Below are positions 1-7,027 of a stretch of DNA of 8,375 nt, one piece after another. Source of the stretch: CAISIP01 sp039934375 (GTDB taxonomy: Bacteria > Pseudomonadota > Gammaproteobacteria > Burkholderiales > Burkholderiaceae_C). A program made the position numbers and the translations under genes. The notes beneath the pieces were generated by a model. It searched no databases, had not been told where the DNA came from, and saw only the letters and a program-made list of their open reading frames with translations. Location: assembly GCA_039934375.1 (NCBI GenBank), contig JBDTMH010000200.1, forward strand, positions 1-8,375. Direction: 5' to 3'. Every line of letters starts with the position of its first letter. The stretch's first letter is position 1.

Positions 1-538
1 CGCCGTCGACCATGGCGGCTTCGTCCAGTTCGTAGGGAATCTGGTCGATGAAGGTACGCATCAGTATCGTTCCCAGCGACACGAAGAAGGTCGCGTACAG
101 CAGGATCAGGATCAGGTGCGTGTCGTTCAGGTGCAGCGCGTTGACAACACCGAACAGCGGCAGCGTGACGACAATGGGCGGCAGCAGCCGCACGACGATC
201 AGGAATGTCGCACTGCGCTGCAGCGAAGGTGCGCGGTTGCGGGAATAGGCGAAACCGGCCATCGTGCTGGCCACGATCACCAGCGCCGTGGCGCCGGCCG
301 TGATGATCAGGCTGTTCAGCAGCCCGTCGAAGAAACCGCGCCATTGGGCCCATAAGCTGACGTAGTGCTGCAAGGTCGGGGTGAACTGCCAGCGTGCTGG
401 CACGGCGAAGATGTCCTGCCCTGGCTTGACGGAGGCCATCACCATGAAAACGATAGGTGCCAGCGACCAGCACAGTATGACCAGCAGCAGGATGCCCTTG
501 CCGGCCATGATCCAGCGCGAGCGCGCTCTAGCGGCCAT
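1..538 (-). CDS. Carbohydrate ABC transporter permease (MalG/UgpE-like), partial: runs off the left edge
   Basis: This is the second integral-membrane subunit of a CUT1-type ABC importer, expected to form the transmembrane channel together with the upstream permease. My translation from the ATG at 538 stays open for 179 codons to the window edge, so the C-terminus is missing. Visible are an N-terminal hydrophobic helix (about residues 14-35), a short loop with the family-typical SVKP and a later FTPTLQHY stretch, and further membrane segments at about 76-97, 110-134 and 140-160. The start of the cytoplasmic EAA loop (PYELDEAAMVDG, 168-179) contacts the ATPase. The start overlaps the end of the preceding permease gene by 11 nt, which suggests translational coupling. 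The next in-frame ATG (508) would trim a basic N-terminus and cannot be excluded. Family assignment is confident; the substrate is not known. The ATPase and binding protein are not in view and may lie beyond the left edge. Confidence 0.9.
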   Translation of the reverse strand, partial: MAARARSRWIMAGKGILLLVILCWSLAPIVFMVMASVKPGQDIFAVPARWQFTPTLQHYVSLWAQWRGFFDGLLNSLIITAGATALVIVASTMAGFAYSRNRAPSLQRSATFLIVVRLLPPIVVTLPLFGVVNALHLNDTHLILILLYATFFVSLGTILMRTFIDQIPYELDEAAMVDG

Positions 539-1436
539 GGCCTGACGACTGCCTGCGCAGCGCCACCATATAACCTGCCCCCAGCAGCAGGGAAATCAGC
601 ACCATGATCCAACCCGTTGCCGACGCGCCGCCGAAGGCATTGAAAGTGAAGGCCTCCTGGTAGAGATAGACGCCGACGACCTCGGTCTGGCGCGCCGGTC
701 CACCGCCGGTCAGCAGCCAGACCTCGGAGAAGATGCGGAATACGAAGATGTAGCGAAACAACATTGCCAGCAGGATGGCCGGCATCATCAGCGGCAGTGT
801 GATGCGGCGAAAGATCTGCCATGGGGTTGCGCCGTCCATTCTGGCAGCCTCGTACAACTCGCCGGGAATCGACAGGCGCGCCGCATACAGGATCAGGAAC
901 GTGAATGGCAGGTTGAGCCAGATTGACAGCAGCGAGACCAAGGCCAGTCCGTGCTGGGGATTGATCGACCATTCCAGCATCGGCAAGCCCAGCGCCGCCA
1001 AGGCCAGGTTGGCCGGGCCCGCCTGCACGTCGAACAGGAAACGCCAGACCACGGCCGCCGATACTTCGCTCACGGCGTACGGCGCCAGTACTGCGGCCAG
1101 CAGCCAGCGCCGGGCCGGCAGGCCGCTGGCAAACAGCAGTGCGATGCACAGGCCCAGCAGCAACTCCACGTGCACCACGGTCAGCACGACGATGAGCGTA
1201 TTGCGCAGCGCGCGCCAGAAATACACGTCGCCGAGCACGTGCTGGTAGTTCTCCCAGCCGACGAATCGGGGCGACATGCCAAAGGTGGACTCCTGAAGGC
1301 TCAGCCACAACACGTAAATGCCAGGAATTACCAGCAGGCTCAACACCAGCAGGTGGGCCGGCGCGATCAACGGCAACGCCGCGCCTGTCGGAGATTTGCG
1401 CAGGCGGCCGATCCTGACGGCCAGATGTCGATTCAT
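528..1436 (-). CDS. Carbohydrate ABC transporter permease (MalF/UgpA-like)
   Basis: First membrane subunit of the importer, 302 residues, a normal length for the UgpA-type branch. A short basic N-terminus (MNRHLAVRIGRLRK) precedes the first membrane helix (about 21-46). A periplasmic loop contains FVGWENYQHVLGD (58-70), typical of sugar permeases. More helices lie at about 78-103, 112-134, 163-184, 218-235 and 273-293. The EAA loop (GELYEAARMDGATPWQIFRR, 192-211, followed by ITLPLM) is intact and is the coupling site for the ATPase. The LLTGGGPARQTE segment (241-252) is also family-typical. The ATG shares four bases (ATGA) with the stop of the upstream dioxygenase gene, so the two are almost certainly translated from one message. 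Its own end overlaps the start of the next permease. The substrate is unknown. The CUT1 family takes up sugars, polyols and glycerophosphodiesters, so a sugar-like or glycerol-like compound is the first guess. Confidence 0.93.
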   Translation of the reverse strand: MNRHLAVRIGRLRKSPTGAALPLIAPAHLLVLSLLVIPGIYVLWLSLQESTFGMSPRFVGWENYQHVLGDVYFWRALRNTLIVVLTVVHVELLLGLCIALLFASGLPARRWLLAAVLAPYAVSEVSAAVVWRFLFDVQAGPANLALAALGLPMLEWSINPQHGLALVSLLSIWLNLPFTFLILYAARLSIPGELYEAARMDGATPWQIFRRITLPLMMPAILLAMLFRYIFVFRIFSEVWLLTGGGPARQTEVVGVYLYQEAFTFNAFGGASATGWIMVLISLLLGAGYMVALRRQSSGHGR

Positions 1437-2344
1437 GCGTTCTGCAACTCCAGCTTTGGCGCAGTTGTTCCCGAGGTCGGGGCGGCGCCGGCGGCAACCG
1501 GCTCCCATCCTTCGATCGTGGTCCGGTACGTCACCCGGCGATAGCCGGGGTAGTCGTTGATCGCGGTATGCAGCACACAGGGGTTGTCCCACATCGTCAG
1601 CGTGCCGGGTTCCCAGCGCACGCGGCACTGGAATTCCGGGCGCGTGGCCAGATTCAGCAGATACTGGATCAGCGGACGACTCTCGTCCTCGGACAGGCCC
1701 ATCACGCTGCGCATCACGCTGGATACAAAAAGGTAGGGTTCGTTCGTGCTCGGGTGCATGCAGATCACCGGATGCACGACTTCGCTTTCTGCGGCGCTTG
1801 CTGCATCTGTGCGCAGTGCGAGCCGCGACTGCATCGCGTTGATCGCAAACACCCCCTTGCCGCTGTGAACCGCCGTCTGCCCGTGCAGCAACTCGCGCAA
1901 ACGCGGCGAAAGCGCGCGGTAGGCCATGGCCAGGCTGCAGAAGCAGGTGTCGCCACCGACCGGCGGCACGACTTCCGCATACAACATCGTGATTCCCGGC
2001 GGACGCGGCAACCAGGCCAGGTCCATGTGCCAGTCTTCCCCGATCACCTTGCCGGTGTCATCCGGCTCGCGCTCGAAGCGGATGATGTGCTCCAGTCCCG
2101 GCATCGACGCATGCACCGGATTGGGACTGAATGCGCCGAAGCGGGCGGCTACCGCCTTGTAGGCGGCAGGTGTGAGCGTTTGCGCGCGCAGCGCAATGAC
2201 ATGGTAGATGTCCAACGCCTTGCGCACTTCGGCAATAGTCTCGGCATCCGGCTGGCTCGACAGGTCGATGCCCCGGACATCCGCGCCGAGCGCTCCGGTG
2301 ATCGGAAACACATCGACCAGCTTGAAACGTGAATCACGCAACAT
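1433..2344 (-). CDS. TauD/TfdA-family Fe(II)/2-oxoglutarate-dependent dioxygenase
   Basis: Predicted cytoplasmic dioxygenase of 303 residues. It would couple decarboxylation of 2-oxoglutarate to hydroxylation of a substrate, as TauD does for taurine and TfdA for 2,4-D. The iron triad is visible: the HxD pair in GEDWHMDLAW (His106, Asp108) and the distal His259 in WDNPCVLHTAINDY. Arg270, 11 residues after it, sits where TauD binds the 2-oxoglutarate carboxylate. Arg274 matches the TauD arginine that holds the sulfonate. The other TauD sulfonate ligand, His70, aligns with Asn76 here, so taurine itself is doubtful. I chose the ATG at 2344 because GAGGA lies 9 nt upstream and the protein then begins just before the core fold. 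An in-frame ATG at 2374 lacks a ribosome site. First gene of its operon, joined to a sugar-type permease by a 4-nt overlap. The class is secure, the substrate is not; candidates include sulfonates, sulfate esters and sulfosugars. Confidence 0.92.
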   Translation of the reverse strand: MLRDSRFKLVDVFPITGALGADVRGIDLSSQPDAETIAEVRKALDIYHVIALRAQTLTPAAYKAVAARFGAFSPNPVHASMPGLEHIIRFEREPDDTGKVIGEDWHMDLAWLPRPPGITMLYAEVVPPVGGDTCFCSLAMAYRALSPRLRELLHGQTAVHSGKGVFAINAMQSRLALRTDAASAAESEVVHPVICMHPSTNEPYLFVSSVMRSVMGLSEDESRPLIQYLLNLATRPEFQCRVRWEPGTLTMWDNPCVLHTAINDYPGYRRVTYRTTIEGWEPVAAGAAPTSGTTAPKLELQNA

Positions 2345-2353
2345 GGGAAAACA

Positions 2354-2358
2354 TCCTC
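2354..2358 (-). promoter_or_regulatory. Ribosome binding site deciding the dioxygenase start
   Basis: On the minus strand GAGGA ends 9 nt before the ATG at 2344. No comparable purine run precedes the alternative ATG at 2374, so this site decides the start. Confidence 0.65.
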
Positions 2359-2405
2359 GACGGCCCAGTGCCATGGACGTGGCAGCCGGCAGATTGTTGA
2401 CAATT

Positions 2406-2423
2406 ACTTACTTCCACGTAAGT
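2406..2423. promoter_or_regulatory. Inverted repeat, possible operator upstream of the dioxygenase operon
   Basis: ACTTAC, six bases, then GTAAGT: a perfect 6-bp dyad centred about 70 nt upstream of the dioxygenase ATG. On the minus strand it is followed by a TAAGTAAT stretch that could serve as a poor -10 element, but I find no convincing -35 partner. The size and symmetry suit a dimeric repressor or activator, and the even spacing argues against the usual LysR T-N11-A layout. No regulator gene is in view. The dyad is directly visible; its role is inferred. Confidence 0.4.
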
Positions 2424-2540
2424 CAGTTTCGCATCGCGTGCCTAGCCGATCCATCCGGATTTACCCTTGACAAAAATCAAACATCTGGAATTTTCAGCAT
2501 GTCAGGCTCAAGCCGAGCGGGCAAGGCCAGTCCGCGGCCG

Positions 2541-2563
2541 CTGCCCGATCAGGGTCGCGGCAG
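2541..2563 (-). other. Imperfect hairpin downstream of the HDOD gene (weak terminator candidate)
   Basis: CTGCC-CGA pairs with TCG-(C)-GGCAG around a six-base loop, giving eight pairs with one bulged base, about 105 nt past the HDOD stop. It could end transcription of the flagellar operon or protect the 3' end. There is no T-run after it in the minus direction, so intrinsic termination is unlikely and a Rho-dependent end is equally possible. Confidence 0.25.
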
Positions 2564-2668
2564 ACCTTGTCTTCGGTGCGACCGGGCCACAGACACGGGT
2601 CGACCTGGCGTTGCTTGTTCGCGTTGGCGAGCCGCAGAGGGAACGGCGCAGGGGCCGGGCCGCGGATG

Positions 2669-3901
2669 CTAGGCCACAGCCCTTTTCAGCTGCGCCATCA
2701 CCCGCAGCATGGTGCGATTCACATCGTCCAGGTGCAGCTCATGGGTCTTGCACAGGGCGGGAACCATGTCCATGTAGGGGTACTCGAGCGCGCGGGCGAG
2801 TTCCAGGAACGGCGCATAGGGACCGCTGTTGCCCAGGATCGCGCCGGTCACGCGCTCCGACAGCGGCAGGCGGTGCAAGGCGTCGCGCAAGGGCTCGCCC
2901 AGCAGACCGTCGACCTGCGACAACATGCCGGTCAGGAACACTTCGCGGCGCAGCGTGTCTTCGTCGCCGGCGTCGAGCAGGTGCTCCATCAGATGGGCGC
3001 GCATGACGATGGCAGTGTGCACCGGCTCCATGTCAGGCTCGTTGGTGGCCAGCGGCATCTGCTCCAGCAGCCATTGCTTGAAACGGGTCAGGCCCAGCAA
3101 CATCAGGCCGTGGCGCAAGGACTCGACATTGTTGCGCAGCCCCAGCGCCACGGAATTGGTGTAGCGCAGAAAGCGGTAAGCCAATAGCGGCTCCTCGGCC
3201 AGCGTGTGTTCCAGCAGGTCGAGCGCCAGATCGGCGTCGGTTTCGCGCACCAGTTTCACAATGGCGCGATGGCTCGGCTGAATGGCCTGGTGCTTGTGCG
3301 AGAGCAGGATGTCGTCGGTCGGCCAGCCGGCGATGCCCCAGGCCCCGCTCTGGTCCAGGCAGTGGTCGGCCATCAGGCGGCTGGGGACGGCCTCGACGAT
3401 CTGCCCTGGCAGCACCGGATCACCGGCGACTGACGCTGCCGGGCTGGCGTCGCGCCCCTGCTTGAGGGCCACATGGGCGCCGACCAGTGTCTCGCCCGGC
3501 GTCAGGCTGATGATGGTGCGTGCAAACCAGGGTGCGATGGCACTGTCCGGCCGTTGGCCGGCTGCGCCGCGCCATAAAAGCTGGACGCCGCGTTGCTGCG
3601 CCTGGCGCAGCAGATCGACGATGCCTGCTGGCTCGAGCAGATCCTGTTGCACCGAAAGCCAGGGGCCATCGGGTTTGCAATTCTCCAGCAGGCCGGCCAG
3701 CAACCGGGCATCGAGCGGCGTCAACACCAGGGTCGGGCTTTGGCCGGACCAGGTCAGCTCGACAGCCCGCAAAAAATGCGCTGCTTCCAATGTTTCACCC
3801 TCGATCGGGGCCATGAACAACTGCATCGCCACCGGCTGGCGCGACTTGTTCCAGACCAGCTGATAACCCAGGATCAGCTGTCCAAAGGACGATGGGGCCA
3901 T
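2669..3901 (-). CDS. Degenerate EAL-like plus HDOD signalling protein (YuxH-type architecture)
   Basis: Predicted 410-residue cytoplasmic regulatory protein. Residues 1-190 resemble a worn-down EAL domain: LGYQLVWNKSRQPVAM (11-26) matches the start of that fold, but where the ELLxR/EALLR motif should be there is MQLFM (26-30). The acidic metal ligand is therefore gone and phosphodiesterase activity is unlikely. The linker holds GWPTDD (192-197). Residues about 205-400 form an HDOD domain, shown by EEPLLAYRFLRYTNSVALGL (236-255) and SLRHGLMLLGLTRFKQWLL (261-279). HDOD is related to HD-GYP but lacks its HD and GYP signatures. The ATG follows the flgL TGA after a single base and has no clear ribosome site, so translation is probably coupled to flgL. 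A longer frame starting inside flgL reads non-family residues and is rejected. The likely role is regulating motility or a c-di-GMP-linked process through protein contacts; the partner is unknown. Confidence 0.87.
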   Translation of the reverse strand: MAPSSFGQLILGYQLVWNKSRQPVAMQLFMAPIEGETLEAAHFLRAVELTWSGQSPTLVLTPLDARLLAGLLENCKPDGPWLSVQQDLLEPAGIVDLLRQAQQRGVQLLWRGAAGQRPDSAIAPWFARTIISLTPGETLVGAHVALKQGRDASPAASVAGDPVLPGQIVEAVPSRLMADHCLDQSGAWGIAGWPTDDILLSHKHQAIQPSHRAIVKLVRETDADLALDLLEHTLAEEPLLAYRFLRYTNSVALGLRNNVESLRHGLMLLGLTRFKQWLLEQMPLATNEPDMEPVHTAIVMRAHLMEHLLDAGDEDTLRREVFLTGMLSQVDGLLGEPLRDALHRLPLSERVTGAILGNSGPYAPFLELARALEYPYMDMVPALCKTHELHLDDVNRTMLRVMAQLKRAVA

Positions 3902-3902
3902 G

Positions 3903-5093
3903 TCAATTGATGTAATTGAAGAGCGACAAACGTTGGATCTGTGCGTAAGACTGTAACGCAGCCTGATAGCCGGTCTGCGCGGTGGTGAAATTGGAGATGG
4001 CTTTGGCCATGTCGGCATCGACCGCTCGCGAACGGTCGGACTCCAGCGCCAGCGAACGCGCCGACTGCGCGTCGGTGATGCTGTCGGCACGGTTCAACCA
4101 GTCGCCCGCCTGGCCGCGCGCAGCCTGCAAGCGTTCCATGCCGGTGTCGATCTGGGCCAGCGACAAGGCAATGGCCTGCGACAACTTGTTGTCGCTGGGT
4201 GCGTTGTTGATGCTCTTGACGGTGTCGTCCAGCATGTTGAACAGGTTCAGCGGTGTGCTCGGCGCGATATTGACGCTGTCGCCATTGCCCGGCGCGCCTT
4301 GCGGCAGCACCGACAGGCCGTCGAACTGGATCGGTGTGCCGCTGGTGTACGGCTGGGCGGAAAGCACGGTGGTGGCAGTGGTCGTGTTCACCACGTCGTA
4401 GCTGGTCACGCCGGCGCTCACGCTGAAGTCGATGCGGTAGTCATTCCCGGTCAGCTGGGACGGCGACAAAACGGTGCCGGTATCGGTCCAGACCCCGCCG
4501 GTATTGGCGGCACCCAGGCCGACCGTGAAACTCCGGTTGCCGCTGGGCACGTCCATCCATATGGCCTGACCATTCATGGCGCCGGGCAGCGCGGTGGTCG
4601 TTGCGGCGCGCTGGCCCGGCGCGCCCTGGAACACCACGCCGGCCGGGATGTCGGCAAAGGGTGAGCCGGTGCTGCCGAGCCCGCCAAACAGCGGCACGCC
4701 GTTGCTGTCGGTGCGGTTGGCGATCGCAAAGATCTGGTCGCGCAGGCTGCTGATCTGCTTTGCCACTGTGGCGCGATCGGCCGTGCTGTAGCCGGCGTTG
4801 CCAGCGGCCACCACCAGTTCGCGCAGGTCCTGCATCCGGCCCAGTGCTTCGCCCAGGCCAGCTTCAGCGGTAGACAGTGCCGAGCGCTGGGTTTCCAGGG
4901 CGCGTTGGTCGGTGTTGATCCGGCTCAGGCGCACCATGGCGCGTTCGGCCTGCGCCGCCGCAATCGGATCGTCGCTGACCCGGTTGACCCGCAGTCCCGA
5001 ACTCAGTTGTTCCTGCTGGGTCAACATGTCGCTCTGGCGCTTGTACAACTGCTCCAATGCGGTGTCGTTGACGTTGGCGGTGCCTATGCGCAT
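3903..5093 (-). CDS. flgL: Flagellar hook-associated protein 3 (hook-filament junction protein FlgL)
   Basis: FlgL, exported through the flagellar type III apparatus, forms the second junction layer between FlgK and the flagellin filament. It has 396 residues, longer than the enterobacterial form (about 317). The flagellin-like N-terminal coiled coil includes SGLRVNRVSDDPIAAAQAER (32-51). The C-terminal helical region (about 285-396) ends in a hydrophobic, flagellin-like tail, LSLFNYIN. Between them lies a surface-exposed beta-rich segment. Part of it (about 214-278, with TPIQFDGL and GNGDSVNIAP) resembles segments in FlgK. The start at 5093 is preferred over a TTG at 5123 because the family sequence begins MRIGT and an AGGA lies just upstream. 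The gene begins 26 nt after flgK and ends one nt before the HDOD gene. No signal peptide is present, as expected for a type III export substrate. Confidence 0.96.
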   Translation of the reverse strand: MRIGTANVNDTALEQLYKRQSDMLTQQEQLSSGLRVNRVSDDPIAAAQAERAMVRLSRINTDQRALETQRSALSTAEAGLGEALGRMQDLRELVVAAGNAGYSTADRATVAKQISSLRDQIFAIANRTDSNGVPLFGGLGSTGSPFADIPAGVVFQGAPGQRAATTTALPGAMNGQAIWMDVPSGNRSFTVGLGAANTGGVWTDTGTVLSPSQLTGNDYRIDFSVSAGVTSYDVVNTTTATTVLSAQPYTSGTPIQFDGLSVLPQGAPGNGDSVNIAPSTPLNLFNMLDDTVKSINNAPSDNKLSQAIALSLAQIDTGMERLQAARGQAGDWLNRADSITDAQSARSLALESDRSRAVDADMAKAISNFTTAQTGYQAALQSYAQIQRLSLFNYIN

Positions 5094-5096
5094 TTG

Positions 5097-5104
5097 TTCC
5101 TGCT
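5097..5104 (-). promoter_or_regulatory. Ribosome binding site of flgL
   Basis: On the minus strand AGCAGGAA precedes the ATG at 5093 with a short spacer. It supports this start over the TTG at 5123 that overlaps the flgK stop. Confidence 0.6.
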
Positions 5105-5119
5105 CCGGGTGGGGTCGCG

Positions 5120-7027
5120 TCAACGGGCCAGGTTCTGCAGCAGCGAGTCGAACAGCGTCTGCGACACCTGCAGGATCTTGGCTGACGCCTGATAAGCCTG
5201 CTGAAATTGCAACATGCGCGCCGCCTCTTCGTCCAGGTTTACGCCGGCCAACGCGGCCTGGTCCGCAGTAGCGTTCGATGCAATCGATTGGGACACGGCA
5301 CTGGCGAACCCCGCACTTTGTACCCGCACGCCGACTTCCGCCATCAGGCTGGCATAGCCATCGGTGGTGGCTGCGCCATCGAACAAAGGCAGATCGCGCA
5401 GCGCGAGCATGGCCTGGGCGTTGCCGGCATCGATCGCCGGATAGGCGTTGGCCCGCACGGTGTAGGTATCGCCCACCTGGGGCGTGCCCTTGAGCGTCAG
5501 CGCCCAGCCGTTGTAGCTGATGGGCAGACCCGGTACAAAGGCCACGCCGGTCGGGTTGCCGGTGCCTGTGCCCGCCACGTCGAAGCTGCCTGCACCGGTG
5601 AATGTCAGCGTGACGGTCTGGGTCAGGTTGGCATTGGCCTGTTGCGGAATCAGCGTCTGCAGCGTCAGTGAGCCCTGGTTGGCCACGCCGGCACTGGGCA
5701 CCACCGGGCTGGCGACGGCCAGCCCCCGGGGCGACGAGAACGCCACGTCCATGCCTGCTGCCACCTGCCGGTATGGGTTGATCATGAATCGGTCACCGGC
5801 GGCAGCGGCGCCACCGACCTGCAGCGTCAGGCCGTCGATCTGGATCGGCACCGAGGTGAACGCGGTGATCTGGCCGTCCGATATGCGTTTGACGGTTCCT
5901 GTTGCCGCAGCGGTGAACTGGACCTCGTAGTCCGCCGCAGCCAGTGCGGTTGCGCCACTGACCGGCGTGGTTTGCACCGCAACCTGGATCGTGGCAGAGC
6001 CGGTATTGGCCAGCGCAGGGCGTCCGTCCGGAATCGGCCCCAGGGTCATCAGGTTGCCGGCCGGTGCGCCATTCAGGTCCAGGCCCAGGCTGTGCTGCTG
6101 GTTCAGCACCGTGCCCAGGGCCAGCCCCATGCGTCCGAGCAAATTGCCCGCATCGGCCAGGTCGGTGTTCTGAAACCGCAGCTGGCCGGCCAGGGCCCCG
6201 CCGCCCAGGCTGGCTTCGTCCAGCATCACCGACTGCCCGGCGCGATTGATTGTCAGCTTGGACGTGTTCGGATCGCCAAACGCATCGGGCGTCAGTGTCA
6301 CGGTTGCCGCACTGGTGCCCAGAACCAGCGGTTGGCTGGAGGCAACGAAGATGTTGATGGAGCCGTCTTCGGCCGGAATGCTGGAGGTCTGCACCAGCAT
6401 GTTGAGCTGGCGGATCAGCTCGTCGCGCTTGTCCAGCAGATCGTTCGGTGCCTGGCCGTTGCCTTGCTGGTTGCGGATTTCCCGGTTCGAATCGGCAATC
6501 TGCGATGCCAGTTGGTTGACCGACCGGACATTGGCCTTGAGTTCGAGCTGCAGGCTGGCGCGCAGGTTGTCCAGATTCTGGCTGGCCGAGCGGAAGCGGG
6601 CCGCGGTCTCGTCGGTCCGCGCCAGCACGATGGTGCGTGCGGTCAGATCGGTCGGCGTGTTGGCGACGTCCGAGAAAGCGTTGAGCATGTCGTTGACCGC
6701 TGCGCCGAGGCCGGTCGTTCCGCCCTGAAACAGGTCGCCCAGCTTCTTCAGTTGTTCGAGGCGCTTGTCGTCGGCGGCCGCGATCGAACCGGTCAGCGCG
6801 ATCTGGCGGGTGAGCATGTCGCTGTGGCTGCGCAGCACGGTTGCCGCTTCAACCCCACGGCCGTAATAGCCCGAACCGGAGTACAGGCCATCGAGTGCGT
6901 TGAGTTGCACCTTCTGGCGCGAGTAGCCGGCCGTGTTGACATTGGCGATGTTGTTGCCGGTCGTGCGCAATACCTGCTGGTTGGCCAACAAGGCACTGGT
7001 TCCGATGTTCAGCAGGCTGCCGGACAT
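5120..7027 (-). CDS. flgK: Flagellar hook-associated protein 1 (hook-filament junction protein FlgK)
   Basis: FlgK forms the first junction layer on the hook tip and is exported by the flagellar type III system. It has 635 residues, clearly longer than the Salmonella protein (about 550). The N-terminal rod/hook signature is textbook: SALLANQQVLRTTGNN (11-26) then IANVNTAGYSRQKV (27-40). A coiled-coil stretch follows (about 80-215). The C-terminal helix is GVNLDEEAARMLQFQQAYQA (595-614), continuing to DSLLQNLAR. The extra length lies in the variable middle, where two beta-rich segments (about 341-420 and 449-528) look alike, each ending in a GDxF/GDTY-type strand. The start at 7027 gives the usual family N-terminus (MSGSLLNIGT). 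An in-frame GTG at 7057 would add ten atypical residues. A 108-nt gap, in which I see no good sigma-28 promoter, separates it from flgJ. flgL follows after 26 nt. Confidence 0.97.
   Translation of the reverse strand: MSGSLLNIGTSALLANQQVLRTTGNNIANVNTAGYSRQKVQLNALDGLYSGSGYYGRGVEAATVLRSHSDMLTRQIALTGSIAAADDKRLEQLKKLGDLFQGGTTGLGAAVNDMLNAFSDVANTPTDLTARTIVLARTDETAARFRSASQNLDNLRASLQLELKANVRSVNQLASQIADSNREIRNQQGNGQAPNDLLDKRDELIRQLNMLVQTSSIPAEDGSINIFVASSQPLVLGTSAATVTLTPDAFGDPNTSKLTINRAGQSVMLDEASLGGGALAGQLRFQNTDLADAGNLLGRMGLALGTVLNQQHSLGLDLNGAPAGNLMTLGPIPDGRPALANTGSATIQVAVQTTPVSGATALAAADYEVQFTAAATGTVKRISDGQITAFTSVPIQIDGLTLQVGGAAAAGDRFMINPYRQVAAGMDVAFSSPRGLAVASPVVPSAGVANQGSLTLQTLIPQQANANLTQTVTLTFTGAGSFDVAGTGTGNPTGVAFVPGLPISYNGWALTLKGTPQVGDTYTVRANAYPAIDAGNAQAMLALRDLPLFDGAATTDGYASLMAEVGVRVQSAGFASAVSQSIASNATADQAALAGVNLDEEAARMLQFQQAYQASAKILQVSQTLFDSLLQNLAR

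Larger units (their letters stand above)
2345..2668. other. Non-coding spacer between the flagellar operon and the dioxygenase operon
   Basis: The spacer has 324 nt with no convincing gene on either strand. The part next to the HDOD gene (about 2521-2668) is GC-rich. It holds one imperfect hairpin, and I see no stem followed by a T-run that would make a standard intrinsic terminator. The middle (about 2461-2500) is clearly AT-richer than anything else nearby. The part next to the dioxygenase contains the dyad at 2406-2423 and the ribosome site. The spacer should contain the promoter of the dioxygenase/transporter operon. TTGACA-like hexamers occur at 2397-2402 and 2467-2472, but on the plus strand, where there is no gene to drive and no good -10 partner. 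Confidence 0.6.

Noticed and set aside
439..1497. Minus-strand open frame (352 codons) overlapping both permease genes
   Set aside because: It is a frame-shifted shadow: Arg/Ala/Pro-rich, no membrane helices, and it covers two clear permease genes read in other frames.
1568..2332. Plus-strand open frame (254 codons) opposite the dioxygenase gene
   Set aside because: Its composition (His/Arg/Gln-rich) is that of a shadow frame, while the opposite strand carries intact catalytic motifs.
2467..2495. TTGACA at 2467 with a possible -10 at 2490 on the plus strand
   Set aside because: The -10 candidate (ATTTTC) is poor and there is no plus-strand gene downstream to be driven.
2467..3006. Plus-strand open frame starting in the spacer at 2467 (179 codons)
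   Set aside because: It lies mostly antisense to the HDOD gene, its product is extremely Arg-rich with no known domain, and no ribosome site is visible.
3902..4090. N-terminal extension of the HDOD protein into flgL (ATG at 4090)
   Set aside because: The extra 63 residues are Arg/Ser/Pro-rich, antithetical to the domain start, and simply read flgL in the wrong frame; the ATG at 3901 gives the family-like start.
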